Below, one piece after another: positions 1 to 10,050 of a DNA stretch of 64,000 nucleotides. Origin of the DNA: Pseudomonas gessardii (lineage in GTDB: Bacteria > Pseudomonadota > Gammaproteobacteria > Pseudomonadales > Pseudomonadaceae). The notes under the pieces were generated by a model. The model was given only the letters and a program-made list of their open reading frames with translations, was not told where the DNA came from and did no database searches. Made by a program: the position numbers and the translations under genes. The DNA is taken from NCBI RefSeq assembly GCF_001983165.1, contig NZ_MNPU01000011.1, positions 1 to 64,000 on the forward strand, read 5' to 3'. Within the stretch, counting starts at the first letter, position 1. Every line of letters starts with the position of its first letter.

Positions 1-120
1 GCCTCTGGCTAACACTTCCCCTTGCCGGGTGTGTAGAGGACTTTCACCTCCCAGTCACCAGCGTGGCCACCACAGCCAAGCTGGTTGCGCTTGCGCGCAA
101 CGCGCCATGCCTGGCGCACC
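1..120. other. Structured intergenic segment at window edge, no gene seen
   Basis: The first 120 bases hold no convincing gene. Two adjacent short palindromes are visible: GTTGCGC-ttgc-GCGCAAC at 84-101 and GCGCCA-tgcc-TGGCGC at 102-117. Their back-to-back layout looks like the structured tail of a repeated Pseudomonas intergenic or mobile-element-like segment, but that is an impression from memory. The left part is cut by the window edge. Confidence 0.3.
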
Positions 121-146
121 AAAAAAAAACCCCGCCAATGGCGGGG
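121..146 (-). terminator. Rho-independent terminator of the porin gene
   Basis: On the minus strand a perfect CCCCGCC-att-GGCGGGG hairpin (130-146) is followed directly by nine T residues (121-129). It lies about 60 bases after the stop codon of the porin gene. Confidence 0.9.
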
Positions 147-208
147 TGAAAAAGAGGATTGCGCTTTAACGGATGAAGAAAGAGCGCTTGGAGCGGTATT
201 AGCGTTGC

Positions 209-1543
209 TTAGAACACGTACTGCACACGACCGACGATGGAATCACCGCTGTCATCGCCATTGGCGTTGGTGATCTTGTCAGTGCTGACCTTGCTGTAGT
301 TCAGGGACAGCTTGACCGCTTCGTTGGCGTACCAGTTCACACCCAGGGTGTTGACGTTGGCCTTGGCGTCGCCGGTTTCGCGGGTAGCGCTGCTGACGAC
401 GATGTTTTTGTCGTCAACCTTGATGTTGTCGTAGCGGTAGAACACTTCCCAGGCGCCGTATTGCTTGTTCTCGGGCTTGATCGCGTCGAACTTGCCACCG
501 TCGAGTTTGTAGGCACGGGATTCGCCGGTCAGGGTGTAGGCCAGTTGGCCGTAGAAACCGCTGGTTTTCACATCCTGGTAGGCATTGCTGTCAGCTTTCA
601 TCTTGCGGCTCAGGGCTTCAGCCTGCACCGAGAATGGACCACTGGCGAAGGCAAATTCACCACCGAATACGGTGTCGGTGTCGTAGGCGCCGACTGCGGT
701 CAGGTTGCTGGCGTTCAGGCCCACGCCACCACCGAAGGTCGCACGGTTGCCGTTGGTGCCCGCATCGTTGCCGCCGGTGGTTGCCACGCCACGAGCGCCG
801 AGACGTGGACGGATCCGCGAGTCGAAAGCGGCATCGTTCAGGTCACGTACCGCCACGTTCAAGCCGAAGTGCAGGACGTCGCCGCCTTTGTTCATCGGAG
901 CCAGTACGATACGGCCGTTGAATTGCTTCACGCCCTTGCCGTCTTCGTCGTTGATGTCCTTGGAAGCCAGGCTGGTCGAGCCGTAGAACATATCGGCGGC
1001 AGTGCCGCTGACCTGGATACCCATGCCGTTTTCGTGAAGGTTGACCCAGTCTGCAACCTCGTAAGCCGAGTTACGCTCCATGGCCGTGATCCACTTGGAG
1101 CTGGTGGCTTTTTCCAGGCCGAAATCCGGATCAAAACGACCGACGCGGATCGTGACCGGTTTGAAGCCCACATAAGACATGGACGCTTCGTCGAAGTAAC
1201 CGTCGTCGGAGTTACCCGAGTTGTGGGAGAAGTCGTAGTTGAGCTGGTATTTGAAATCCTTGTAGACGGTGCCACCCAGTTCCAGGAAGGCGCGGCGGAA
1301 GTAAGCGGCGTCGCCCGAATCACCGTTTTTGGTGTAGAAGCCGTCAAATGTGCCGTAATCGGCTTGCAGGCGACCACCCAGCTTGAAGCTGAAGTTCTGG
1401 TCGGTCGTAGCAACCTCAAGGCCGCCCTTGGTTTTGACAACGATATCGGCGCCATCAGTAGTGACAGTACCAGCGAAAGCCTGGGCGGTAACGGCCAGGG
1501 CCAGGGCGCTGGCCGCGAAACCGGCGAAGTGCTTACGGATCAT
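209..1543 (-). CDS. Phosphate-selective porin, OprP/OprO family
   Basis: Outer-membrane porin of 444 aa, the usual length of the OprP/OprO family, which passes phosphate or polyphosphate across the outer membrane. Residues 1-24 form a signal peptide ending AFA before Gly25. The mature part has alternating beta-strand character and ends in a C-terminal Phe (VQYVF), the standard outer-membrane insertion signal. The start is supported by AGGGGA about 10 bases upstream. It is a single-gene unit with its own terminator. In P. aeruginosa oprP/oprO lie close to an ECF sigma and a fabH-like gene, as here. Anion specificity (phosphate, pyrophosphate or other) cannot be decided by eye. Confidence 0.88.
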   Translation of the reverse strand: MIRKHFAGFAASALALAVTAQAFAGTVTTDGADIVVKTKGGLEVATTDQNFSFKLGGRLQADYGTFDGFYTKNGDSGDAAYFRRAFLELGGTVYKDFKYQLNYDFSHNSGNSDDGYFDEASMSYVGFKPVTIRVGRFDPDFGLEKATSSKWITAMERNSAYEVADWVNLHENGMGIQVSGTAADMFYGSTSLASKDINDEDGKGVKQFNGRIVLAPMNKGGDVLHFGLNVAVRDLNDAAFDSRIRPRLGARGVATTGGNDAGTNGNRATFGGGVGLNASNLTAVGAYDTDTVFGGEFAFASGPFSVQAEALSRKMKADSNAYQDVKTSGFYGQLAYTLTGESRAYKLDGGKFDAIKPENKQYGAWEVFYRYDNIKVDDKNIVVSSATRETGDAKANVNTLGVNWYANEAVKLSLNYSKVSTDKITNANGDDSGDSIVGRVQYVF

Positions 1544-1876
1544 CGAAGAATTCCCCTAATTGGTGGTCTTTTGCGTTGGAAAACACACGGGTCAGGCCCG
1601 CTGGTGTTGGGAGGGGATCTTGGCGAGGGGATATTTCAGACAGGTTTCCGGTAGATAAATATTTGATTACAGGGGAACTTTCTTACAACCACGGGGAATA
1701 AGCGCAAAGCTACAGACGGCGTGGGCTTGAGCGGAAAAATTACGAGAAATGCCAAGTGAAAAAAAGGTGAAAAAAATTACAAATCTGCAATGTTTTCCAG
1801 CACATCGCTTTTCACCGACACCAAAAAGCCCACGACGGGGACGTCGCAGGCTTTGGCAACCGCAGGCAGCGCTGGG
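1544..1876 (-). promoter_or_regulatory. Porin leader and promoter region
   Basis: A gene-free stretch of 333 bases between the anti-sigma gene and the porin. The minus strand carries T-rich tracts (about 1756-1779) and, nearer the porin, CTGTAAT at 1672-1666 followed after four bases by a T/A-rich heptamer. This is only a partial match to the tandem CTGTCAT heptamers of a PHO box, so PhoB control is a guess. No other gene is evident. Confidence 0.35.
1823..1846 (-). terminator. Possible terminator after the sigma/anti-sigma pair
   Basis: On the minus strand CGACG-tccc-CGTCG (1846-1833) is followed within a few bases by a run of five T. It lies about 30 bases after the anti-sigma stop codon. 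The stem is short. Confidence 0.5.
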
Positions 1877-2110
1877 TCAGGAGTTGTGCTTGAGCTCCGA
1901 GGCCAGGCGCTCGGCCAACCCTTCGGCATCGGCCACTTCGGGTTCGGGCAGGATGCGCAAGGTGGCCTGCATCAAGCGCATCTGGCGCATGAAACGCCGG
2001 CAATGACCGCAAAACAGCAAGTGTTGGCGCATGAACAAACGCTCACGAAAGGTCAGTTGCCCATCGAGATAGTCGCTGGAGCGCGCCACTTGTTCCTTGC
2101 ACGTCAACAT
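1877..2110 (-). CDS. Zinc-finger anti-sigma factor, soluble
   Basis: A 77-aa protein with the ZAS-type metal motif His30-x3-Cys34-x2-Cys37 in a helical context, typical of short anti-sigma factors that hold an ECF sigma factor inactive. There is no membrane segment, so it should be cytoplasmic. Its ATG overlaps the 3' end of the sigma gene by 7 bases (ATGTTGA), which indicates translational coupling and stoichiometric expression. Function is inferred from the motif and the overlap; the inducing signal is unknown. Confidence 0.78.
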   Translation of the reverse strand: MLTCKEQVARSSDYLDGQLTFRERLFMRQHLLFCGHCRRFMRQMRLMQATLRILPEPEVADAEGLAERLASELKHNS

Positions 2111-2718
2111 TCACCGGTCTCCTCGAAATGCTCCACCGTGGCGAAGACTTTAAGCCGCGCCCGATGCAACAGCACACGAACATTGGAGAGCGATATCTCC
2201 AGAAGATTACAGATCTGCTCCAACTCCAGCCCCTGGCGCTCACGTAGCGTCAACACGCTGCTTTGCAATTCCGACAGGCTCAGCAACGTGTGCTCCAGGC
2301 ACTCGCGCAACTCGTTTTCGGTGAGCAGCGCTTCAGGGGTGTCTTCATGCCAGGCGAACGGTGCCACCAGCCAATGCCCGTCATCGGCGGCAAAGCGCTC
2401 ATCGCCAATGGTCCCGTGGGGTGACGGCAGGTCATCAAGCAACACTTCGCGCCGGTTCAGCTTGTAGCGGCCCTTGGCCGAGTTGGCGGTGATGGTCAGC
2501 AGCCAGGTCTTGAGGCTGGAGCGCCCCTCGAACTTGGCAAGGTTGCGGACCACCGACAGCCAGGCATCCTGCACCACTTCGTCGGCATGGCGCTGGCCGA
2601 CGATGGCGTAGGCCACGGCGCGCATTGCGCTCTGGTAAGTGGTGACCAACTCCTTGTAGGCACGCTGCTCCCCCTTGAGCAGGCGTTCAAGCAGATGCGC
2701 GTCGTCGGCGGCTGCCAT
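2104..2718 (-). CDS. ECF-type RNA polymerase sigma factor
   Basis: A 204-aa sigma-70 family protein with region 2 (about residues 20-90, including DEVVQDAWL and LKTWLLTI) and region 4 (about 140-195, with LSELQSSVLTLRE and a helix-turn-helix around LEQICNLLEISLSNVRVLLHRAR). There is no region 3 linker of classical size, so it is an ECF sigma. It is cotranscribed with the downstream anti-sigma gene (7-base overlap) and lies 40 bases after the FabH-like gene on the same strand. P. aeruginosa has a similar order (PA3284-PA3285-PA3286 by my recollection). Target promoters are not evident from the sequence. Confidence 0.88.
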   Translation of the reverse strand: MAAADDAHLLERLLKGEQRAYKELVTTYQSAMRAVAYAIVGQRHADEVVQDAWLSVVRNLAKFEGRSSLKTWLLTITANSAKGRYKLNRREVLLDDLPSPHGTIGDERFAADDGHWLVAPFAWHEDTPEALLTENELRECLEHTLLSLSELQSSVLTLRERQGLELEQICNLLEISLSNVRVLLHRARLKVFATVEHFEETGEC

Positions 2719-2758
2719 TCAAAACCTCATTGTGTTGAAGCCAAGGAAGCCTGCTTAC

Positions 2759-3880
2759 TCAGCGCTTGCGCAGGATCACACTACCAATCGAATACCCGGC
2801 GCCGAACGAGCTGAGTACCGCCAACGCGCCCTTGGGCAGGTCGTCCTGGTAGGTGTGGAACGCGATCACCGAACCCGCCGAACTGGTGTTGGCGTAGGTA
2901 TCGAGGATCACCGGTGCTTCTTCGATCTCGGCTTCGCGGCCCAGCAGCTTCTTGACGATCAGGTGGTTCATGCTCAGGTTGGCCTGGTGCAGCCAGAAAC
3001 GCTTCACGTCGGTGACGCTCAACTGGTTCTCAACCAGGTGCTGGCCGATCAACTCGGCAACCATCGGGCAGACATCACGGAAGACTTTGCGGCCTTCCTG
3101 CACGAAAAGCTTGTCCGGCGCGCCCACACCTTCTTCCGCCGCACGGTTGAGAAAACCGAAGTTGTTGCGGATGGTATTGGAGAACTTGGTCAGCAACTTG
3201 GTGCTGACCACCTCGAACTGGTGCTCGGAAGTGGCCAGGTCGGCACGCTCCAGAATCACCGCGGTCGCCGCATCACCGAAGATGAAGTGGCTGTCACGGT
3301 CACGGAAGTTCAGGTGGCCGGTGCAGATCTCCGGGTTGACCATCAGGATCGCCCGGGCCTGGCCCAGCTGGATGCTGTTGCAGGCGTTCTGGATGCCGAA
3401 GGTCGCCGAAGAACAGGCCACGTTCATGTCAAAACCGAACCCCTGGATACCCAGGGCTTCCTGGACTTCGATGGCAATGGCCGGGTAGGCGCGCTGCAGG
3501 TTGGAGCAGGCAACAATCACCCCGTCGATATCGGCGGCGGTCTTGCCGGCGCGCTGCAGGGCCTGCTCGGCGGCGCCCACGGCCATCTGGCAGAGGATCG
3601 ACCACTCGTCGTTGGAGCGCTCGGGCAGGCGCGGGGTCATACGCTGGGGGTCGAGGATGCCGTCCTTGTCCATGACAAAGCGGCTCTTGATACCCGAGGC
3701 CTTTTCGATAAAGGCGGCGCTGGATTCGGTCAACGCCTGAACGTCGCCCTGCTCGATGGCCACGGCGTTGTCGGCATTGAACTGTTGAACGTAAGCATTG
3801 AAAGACTGCACCAGCTCTTCGTTGGAGATGCTGTTGGCCGGGGTGTACAGGCCTGTGCCGCTGATGACGACGTTATGCAC
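2759..3880 (-). CDS. Beta-ketoacyl-ACP synthase III (FabH-like)
   Basis: A 373-aa thiolase-fold condensing enzyme with the FabH triad visible as Cys156 (NVACSS), His298 (WLHQAN) and Asn331 (YANTSSAG). FabH enzymes condense an acyl-CoA with malonyl-ACP. The P. aeruginosa protein in the equivalent neighbourhood (PA3286) is reported to use medium-chain acyl-CoA and so shunt beta-oxidation products into fatty acid synthesis; that role is inferred here from context. Translation starts at GTG with GAGGAA six bases upstream. It is about 50 residues longer than E. coli FabH. It may share a transcript with the sigma factor gene. Confidence 0.88.
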   Translation of the reverse strand: MHNVVISGTGLYTPANSISNEELVQSFNAYVQQFNADNAVAIEQGDVQALTESSAAFIEKASGIKSRFVMDKDGILDPQRMTPRLPERSNDEWSILCQMAVGAAEQALQRAGKTAADIDGVIVACSNLQRAYPAIAIEVQEALGIQGFGFDMNVACSSATFGIQNACNSIQLGQARAILMVNPEICTGHLNFRDRDSHFIFGDAATAVILERADLATSEHQFEVVSTKLLTKFSNTIRNNFGFLNRAAEEGVGAPDKLFVQEGRKVFRDVCPMVAELIGQHLVENQLSVTDVKRFWLHQANLSMNHLIVKKLLGREAEIEEAPVILDTYANTSSAGSVIAFHTYQDDLPKGALAVLSSFGAGYSIGSVILRKR

Positions 3881-4108
3881 GGTCGTTCCTCTAAATCTGT
3901 TCAGGCAGAAGGGATTGGTACCGTCGTACCAAACCGTAAGTCGCTCTAGTCCGCCGCGCGGACATCAAACGGGGAAACGCTTTGTCCCGGCGCGTCGAGG
4001 CTGATACAGCCAATCTAGACGATCCCGGCATTTATACCGGCGAAGTTTGCCATAAACCGGGGGGTTTGGCGCCTATTGCGCACGCCCTTCCCCCCAGGTT
4101 CTTGCAGG

Positions 4109-7100
4109 TCAAGGCTCGACCTGGCTCCACTGTTTGCTCAAGCGCTTGTCAGAAATCGGCACCTTGGTGCCCAACTGCTGGGCAAACAACGACACCCGGT
4201 ATTCCTCCAGCCACCAGCGGTAAAGCGCCAGTTGCGGGTCGCGCTTGCCTTCCTGGGCGTGCTTGTTCAGGCGCGTCTGGTATTGGCTCCACAGGCCGCC
4301 CAGCTCGGCGCTCCAGACCCGGTCCTTCTGCACCTGGCTGGGCAGTTTCTCCAGGCGCAGTTCGATGGCCTTGAGATAGCGCGGCAGTTCCTTGAACCAC
4401 TGCGCCGGGGTTTCGCGCACAAAGCCTGGGTACACCAGGTTGCTCAGTTGTTGCTTGATATCGTTGAGTGCCACGGCCTGGGCCAGGTCGATCTTGCCCT
4501 TGAAGCGTTTTTGCAGGCCATGCCACAGCTTCAATACTTCCAGGGTCAGGCGCGCCAGGCGTTCGGCGTGCTCGGTCCAGCTACCACGTTTGCGCTCAGC
4601 CAAAGCTGCCAGGCCCGCGCCATCCCGTGGCAGGCTGGCCTCGCCTTCCAGCACGCAGCTGTCGAGGCTGGCCAGCAGTATGTCTTCGACCAGGGCATCG
4701 ATGCGCCCCAGCTCGCGGTACATCAGCCCCAGCTCTGTGAGGCCCGGCAATTTGCCGCGCAGGAATTTTGCCGGCTCGGCCAACTGCTGCATCAACAGGC
4801 GCTGCAAGGCACGGCGGTGCTGGAATTCGGCTTCGGCAGCCGTAGAGAAACGTCCTTCCTTGACCGTGCCGTTTTCTTCTACCAGCGCCGGATACACCGT
4901 CATCGACAGGCCAGCAATCTTCTGCTGGGTAGTCTCGGCAACCGCAGCGAAGACCTTGGCCTCCACCGGCTGCTGGCTTTTGGCAGTCTGCGGCACCGCC
5001 AGGGCAGCCTGGCTGGCTTCGACAAACCGTGCGGTCAGCGCTGCCAGGTCGCGGCCTTCGCCGAGGAACTTACCCTGGGCGTCGACCACTTCCAGGTTCA
5101 TCTTCAGGTGGTTTTCCACCTGCTGCGCCGCTTCGCTCCAGGCTTCATCGCTGACCCGTACACCGGTCATGCGCAACAGTTCGCGCCCCAGCGCCTGGGG
5201 CAGCGAGCCCTGGGCAAATTCGATACGTTGCAGCGCGGCCTTGACGAAGTCCGGCACCGGCACGAAGTTCTTGCGCAGGGCCTTGGGCAGGTTGCGCACC
5301 AGGGCAATGCACTTGGCTTCGATCAGCCCGGGCACCAGCCATTCCAGACGCTCGGCGGGCAAGGCCGGCAACAGCGGCGCCGGCACGCGCAAGGTCACGC
5401 CGTCGCGCGGGTGGTTGGGTTCAAAGTGGTAACTCAAGGCCAGGGCCAGGTCTCCCAGGTGCAAGGTGTCGGGGTAATGGGCGGCGGTGACTTCACTGGC
5501 CTCGCGGGCCAGCACGTCTTCTTCGCGCATGATCAGCAGTTGCGGGTCTTTCTGGCTGGTGAGCTTGTACCAACTGTCGAAGGTCGCCGTCTGATGGATT
5601 TGCGCCGGCAGGCGTGCGTCATAGAAGGCGTACAGGGTTTCTTCGTCGGCCAGGATATCGCGGCGCCGGGCCTTGGCTTCCAGTTCGTCCAATTGCTCCA
5701 GCAACTGTTGGTTGGCGCTCAGGCACTTGGCCCGGGACTGGATCTCGCCACGCACCAGGCCTTCGCGGATAAACAGCTCGCGGGACACGACCGGGTCCAC
5801 CGGCCCGTAATGCACCGGCCGGCGCCCCACCACGATCAGGCCGAACAGGGTGATCTGCTCAAAGGCCACGACCTGGCCGCGCTTCTTCTCCCAATGGGGT
5901 TCAAAGTGGTTTTTCTTGATCAGGTGCCCGGCCAGGGGCTCGATCCAGTCGGCATCGATCTTGGCCACCATGCGCGCATACAGCTTGGTGGTTTCCACCA
6001 GTTCGGCGGTCATCAGCCATTGCGGGCGCTTCTTGCCGATCCCCGAGGAGGGATGAATCCAGAAGCGCCGCTGACGGGCCCCCAGGTAATCGCCGTCTTC
6101 GGTTTTCTGGCCGATCTGGCTCAACAGGCCGGACAGCACCGCCTTGTGCAGTTTCGGGAAATCCGCCGGCTCCTTGTTGACCGTCAACTGCATATCACGA
6201 CAGATCAAGCTCAACTGGCGGTGGGAATCACGCCACTCGCGCAAGCGCAGGTAGTTGAGGAAGTTCTTGCGACACCAGTTGCGCAGCGGGCTGGCGGTCA
6301 GTTCCTGGCGCTGCTCTTCAAAGCCGCGCCACAGGTTGACCAGCCCGGCGAAGTCCGAGTCCGGGTCCTTCCATTGCGCGTGGGCCTGGTCGGCCGCTTG
6401 CTGGCGCTCCGGTGGGCGCTCGCGCGGGTCCTGGATCGACATGGCGCTGGCGACGATCAGCACTTCCTGCAAACTGCCGAGCTTGGCCGCTTCCAGCAAC
6501 ATGCGGCCCATGCGCGGATCTACCGGCAAGCGCGCCAGTTGCCGGCCCAGGGGCGTCAGCTGGCTGTTGCGGTCCACCGCCGAAAGCTCCTGCAGCAGGT
6601 TGAAGCCATCGCTGATGGCCTTGCCATCCGGCGGTTCGATAAACGGGAAGTCGGTGATTTCGCCCAGGCGCAGGTGCAGCATCTGCAGGATCACGGCCGC
6701 CAGGTTGGTACGCAGGATCTCCGGGTCGGTAAATTCCGGGCGGCCGATAAAATCTTCTTCACTGAACAGGCGCACGCAGATGCCCGGCTCGACCCGGCCG
6801 CAGCGGCCCTTACGCTGGTTGGCACTGGCCTGGGAGATCGCCTCGATCGGCAGGCGCTGAACCTTGGCGCGGTAGCTATAGCGGCTGATGCGTGCGGTGC
6901 CGCTGTCGATCACGTAGCGGATGCCCGGCACGGTCAGCGAGGTTTCCGCAACGTTGGTCGCCAGCACCACGCGCCGCCCCGGATGGGACTGGAAAATGCG
7001 CTGCTGTTCGGCCGGCGACAGGCGCGCGTACAAGGGCAGGATTTCCGTGTGCTTGAGCTGGGCCTTGCGCAGCATATCGGCGGCATCGCGGATCTCACGC

Positions 7101-8020
7101 TCACCGGGCAGGAACACCAGCACATCGCCCGGGCTCTTGCGCTCGCTGCGTTCAAAGGCGGCTATTTCATCGAGGGTGGCGAGGATCGCCTGGTCCACGG
7201 TCAAGTCGTCTTCGACGCGGTTGCCTTCCTCGTCCTGCTCCAGGGTCAGCGGGCGGTACCAGGTTTCCACCGGGAACGTCCGCCCCGAGACCTCGACAAT
7301 CGGCGCATCGTCGAAGTGCTTGGAGAAGCGCTCCAGGTCGATGGTGGCCGAGGTGATGATGACTTTGAGGTCGGGGCGGCGTGGCAGCAGGGTCTTCAGG
7401 TAGCCGAGCAGGAAGTCGATATTCAGGCTGCGCTCGTGGGCTTCGTCGACGATGATCGTGTCGTAGCGTTCGAGGTAGCGGTCGTTCTGGGTTTCGGCCA
7501 GCAGGATGCCGTCGGTCATCAGCTTGATCAGGGTGTTGGCGTCGCTCTGGTCCTCGAAGCGCACCTGATAGCCCACCAGCGCCCCCAGCGGCGTGGCCAG
7601 TTCTTCGGCAACCCGGCTGGCCACACTGCGCGCGGCGATACGCCGGGGCTGGGTATGGCCGATCAAGCCGTACTGGCCGCGGCCGATTTCCAGGCAGATC
7701 TTTGGCAACTGCGTGGTTTTACCCGAGCCGGTCTCGCCGGCGATGATCAGCACCTGGTGCTTTTGCAGCGCCGCCTTGATCTCATCGCGCTTGGCGGCGA
7801 TGGGCAGGCTGTCGTCATAACGGATCCGCGGCACGCTGGCCGCCCGCGCCGTGACCTGGGCACAGGACGCCTGCATGCGCGCCACCCACTGCGCCAGCTT
7901 CTCCTCATCGGGCTTCTTGCGCAGCTCAAGCAACTGCCGACGCAAGCGGTGGCGGTCGGCGAGCATGGCGTGATCGAGGTTTTTCAGGAGTTGGTCGATA
8001 GCGGGCGCTTGGTCAGTCAT
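4109..8020 (-). CDS. hrpA: ATP-dependent RNA helicase HrpA
   Basis: A 1303-aa DEAH-box helicase, the length expected for HrpA (about 1300 aa). Visible motifs in order are Walker A GETGSGKTTQLPK, DEAH (VDEAHERSLN), SAT (ITSATID), and the QxxGRxGR-type motif (NQRKGRCGRVEPG), followed by helicase-associated and DUF3418 regions in the C-terminal half. HrpA processes polycistronic mRNAs and resolves stalled ribosomes in enterobacteria. I chose the internal ATG at 8020 (MTDQAPA) instead of an earlier in-frame codon, because 21 extra residues look non-coding and the total length then fits the family. A long open frame on the opposite strand is a codon-bias shadow. Confidence 0.95.
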   Translation of the reverse strand: MTDQAPAIDQLLKNLDHAMLADRHRLRRQLLELRKKPDEEKLAQWVARMQASCAQVTARAASVPRIRYDDSLPIAAKRDEIKAALQKHQVLIIAGETGSGKTTQLPKICLEIGRGQYGLIGHTQPRRIAARSVASRVAEELATPLGALVGYQVRFEDQSDANTLIKLMTDGILLAETQNDRYLERYDTIIVDEAHERSLNIDFLLGYLKTLLPRRPDLKVIITSATIDLERFSKHFDDAPIVEVSGRTFPVETWYRPLTLEQDEEGNRVEDDLTVDQAILATLDEIAAFERSERKSPGDVLVFLPGEREIRDAADMLRKAQLKHTEILPLYARLSPAEQQRIFQSHPGRRVVLATNVAETSLTVPGIRYVIDSGTARISRYSYRAKVQRLPIEAISQASANQRKGRCGRVEPGICVRLFSEEDFIGRPEFTDPEILRTNLAAVILQMLHLRLGEITDFPFIEPPDGKAISDGFNLLQELSAVDRNSQLTPLGRQLARLPVDPRMGRMLLEAAKLGSLQEVLIVASAMSIQDPRERPPERQQAADQAHAQWKDPDSDFAGLVNLWRGFEEQRQELTASPLRNWCRKNFLNYLRLREWRDSHRQLSLICRDMQLTVNKEPADFPKLHKAVLSGLLSQIGQKTEDGDYLGARQRRFWIHPSSGIGKKRPQWLMTAELVETTKLYARMVAKIDADWIEPLAGHLIKKNHFEPHWEKKRGQVVAFEQITLFGLIVVGRRPVHYGPVDPVVSRELFIREGLVRGEIQSRAKCLSANQQLLEQLDELEAKARRRDILADEETLYAFYDARLPAQIHQTATFDSWYKLTSQKDPQLLIMREEDVLAREASEVTAAHYPDTLHLGDLALALSYHFEPNHPRDGVTLRVPAPLLPALPAERLEWLVPGLIEAKCIALVRNLPKALRKNFVPVPDFVKAALQRIEFAQGSLPQALGRELLRMTGVRVSDEAWSEAAQQVENHLKMNLEVVDAQGKFLGEGRDLAALTARFVEASQAALAVPQTAKSQQPVEAKVFAAVAETTQQKIAGLSMTVYPALVEENGTVKEGRFSTAAEAEFQHRRALQRLLMQQLAEPAKFLRGKLPGLTELGLMYRELGRIDALVEDILLASLDSCVLEGEASLPRDGAGLAALAERKRGSWTEHAERLARLTLEVLKLWHGLQKRFKGKIDLAQAVALNDIKQQLSNLVYPGFVRETPAQWFKELPRYLKAIELRLEKLPSQVQKDRVWSAELGGLWSQYQTRLNKHAQEGKRDPQLALYRWWLEEYRVSLFAQQLGTKVPISDKRLSKQWSQVEP

Positions 8021-8106
8021 CAGGTACTTTGAAGGTCGTCTATTTATGCACGGCCGGCAATTGTGGCAGAAAAGCGCACACAACGTTAAAGGCCGCGTAA
8101 ATCACA

Positions 8107-8126
8107 TGTGGGAGCTGTCGAGCCCC
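8107..8126. repeat. REP-type fragment
   Basis: A 20-base sequence TGTGGGAGCTGTCGAGCCCC, whose reverse complement recurs without mismatch at 52848-52867. It contains the TGTGGGAGC start shared with the complete REP pairs in this window. It abuts the aceK stop codon. Confidence 0.6.
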
Positions 8127-9859
8127 TATTCGTTATCCAGGCCCTTGCGCCGATACGGGAACACATCAATCACCTTCCCCGCCCGAATCGCCTCTTGCAG
8201 GCCTTTCCAGTAGTCGGCGTTGTACAACTCGCCGTGCAACTCATCGAACAGGCGCCGTTGCCCGGCGTCGGCAAACAGGAACGGCGGGAATTCCTCGGGG
8301 AACACGTCCAGCGGGCCGATGGAGTACCAGGGCTCGGAGGCCATTTCATCCTCGGGGGTACGCGGTGCCGGGATATGGCGGAAGTTGGCTTCGGTGAGGA
8401 AGCAGATCTCGTCATAGTCATAGAACACCACGCGACCATGGCGGGTGACGCCAAAGTTCTTCAGCAGCATGTCGCCGGGAAAGATATTCGCCGCCGCCAG
8501 CTGTTTGATTGCCAGGCCGTAGTCTTCAAGGGCTTCGCGCACCTGGGCCTCGTTGGCGTTTTCCAGGTAGAGGTTGAGCGGGGTCATGCGCCGTTCGGTC
8601 CAGCAGTGGCGGATCAACACCGTGTCGCCTTCCACCTCGACCGTGCCCGCGGCCACTTCCAGCAATTCGGCCAGGCATTGCGGCTCGAACTTGCTCAAGG
8701 GGAAACGGAAGTCGGCGAACTCCTGGGTATCGGCCATGCGCCCGACCCGGTCGACACTTTTGACCAGGCGGTACTTCTCGATCACCGTGGCGCGGTTGAC
8801 GTTTTTCGACGGCGAGAAGCGGTCCTTGATGATTTTGAACACGGTGTTGAACCCCGGCAGGGTGAACACGCTCATGACCATCCCGCGCACGCCCGGGGCC
8901 ATGATGAACTGGTCGTCGGTACTGGCCAGATGGTTGATCAGCGCCCGGTAGAACTCTGACTTGCCATGTTTGTAGAAGCCGATGGAGGTGTACAGCTCGG
9001 CGATGTGCTTGCCCGGCAGGATGCGCTTGAGAAAGCCGATGAACTCTGCCGGCACCGGCACATCCACCATGAAATAGGAGCGGGTGAACGAGAAGATGAT
9101 CGACACATCGGCTTCGTCGGTGATCAGCGCGTCGATGCGGATGCCCTGCCCTTCGCGGTGCAGCAGCGGGATCACCAGCGGCCACTGTTCATCGCGGGTG
9201 TAGAGGCGGCCCACCAGGTACGCGCCCTTGTTGCGGTAAAGCACCGAGGAAAACAGCTCGACATTGAGGTCCGGGTCCTTGCACACCCAGTCCGGCAGGT
9301 TCTCGCGCAGTTGTGCTTCGAGACGCTGCAGGTCGGCGGGCAGGTCGGCGTAGGGCTCGCTGAAGCGGTAGTCGCTGAAAATCTGTTCGAGCATGCCCGC
9401 CAGTTGGCCCTGGGGCTTGTAGGTGCGGGTCTGCGCGGCACGGGCACGGCGCAGGCTCGGGCGGGTGGTATGGATGAACATGCAGCCGTCGCTGATCAGG
9501 TCGTGGCTGAACAACCCGCAAAAAATCGAGTTGTACCAGGTCTCGGACAGTTCATCGTCAAACCGCAGGTCGATCAGGCTGATATAGGCGCTCTTGACCA
9601 GGGGCCAGGCGTTGACATCCAGCAATGCCCCCGCGTCGAAAGCGGCCCGCAGGCGCGTGGTGACTTCGCCGACCTTCTCTTCATACAGGTTGATCCGCGC
9701 CGCCGAGGCGGTTTGCGCCTCTTGCCACAGGGCCTTCTCAAAACGCTCGCGGGCGCCGTCGGTGATCTGGCGAAAGTGCTCGCGGTAATCGTCGAAGCCA
9801 TCGAGGATCATCTGGGCGATGGACTGCGCGGTGTCGATGGCAGGCGTTTGCTGCGGCAT
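8126..9859 (-). CDS. aceK: Isocitrate dehydrogenase kinase/phosphatase
   Basis: A 577-aa bifunctional enzyme that phosphorylates and reactivates isocitrate dehydrogenase, directing carbon between the TCA cycle and the glyoxylate shunt. The length matches E. coli AceK (578 aa). The family ATP-binding stretch is visible as [17 protein letters not shown] followed by VFKIIKDRF, with the N-terminal [14 protein letters not shown] also typical. I placed the start at 9859 (MPQQTPA) because AGAGG lies eight bases upstream of that ATG; an in-frame codon at 9880 is less likely. It stands alone here, not next to aceA/aceB as in enterobacteria. Confidence 0.95.
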   Translation of the reverse strand: MPQQTPAIDTAQSIAQMILDGFDDYREHFRQITDGARERFEKALWQEAQTASAARINLYEEKVGEVTTRLRAAFDAGALLDVNAWPLVKSAYISLIDLRFDDELSETWYNSIFCGLFSHDLISDGCMFIHTTRPSLRRARAAQTRTYKPQGQLAGMLEQIFSDYRFSEPYADLPADLQRLEAQLRENLPDWVCKDPDLNVELFSSVLYRNKGAYLVGRLYTRDEQWPLVIPLLHREGQGIRIDALITDEADVSIIFSFTRSYFMVDVPVPAEFIGFLKRILPGKHIAELYTSIGFYKHGKSEFYRALINHLASTDDQFIMAPGVRGMVMSVFTLPGFNTVFKIIKDRFSPSKNVNRATVIEKYRLVKSVDRVGRMADTQEFADFRFPLSKFEPQCLAELLEVAAGTVEVEGDTVLIRHCWTERRMTPLNLYLENANEAQVREALEDYGLAIKQLAAANIFPGDMLLKNFGVTRHGRVVFYDYDEICFLTEANFRHIPAPRTPEDEMASEPWYSIGPLDVFPEEFPPFLFADAGQRRLFDELHGELYNADYWKGLQEAIRAGKVIDVFPYRRKGLDNE

Positions 9860-10050
9860 GTCGGAGACCTCTGCGGGCATTCGGAAGACCTGAGATTAGC
9901 CAGAGTCCGTAGGCAGGAGAAGTACAATTTTTGCCAGGCGCTGGGCCTCACTGGCAGGGGGATGCGCTTTCTGGTGTCGTTGACGCGTAAAAGATTGTGT
10001 CAGGCCGATCCCTGGGCAACACTCTCGCCCTTGTGAAAAAGGAGCTGTCC

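Noticed and set aside
1-120. Insertion sequence end
   Set aside because: The two small hairpins are suggestive, but there is no transposase, no target duplication and the segment is cut by the window edge.
461-1654. 397-codon plus-strand frame opposite the porin
   Set aside because: No ribosome site or family motif; the minus strand has a signal peptide and porin features.
2675-3949. 424-codon plus-strand frame opposite the FabH-like gene
   Set aside because: The catalytic triad Cys-His-Asn is clear on the minus strand.
4076-8032. Very long open frame on the plus strand opposite hrpA
   Set aside because: The protein is Gln/His/Arg/Leu-rich without any family feature, and the opposite strand is clearly HrpA. 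It is a GC-bias shadow.
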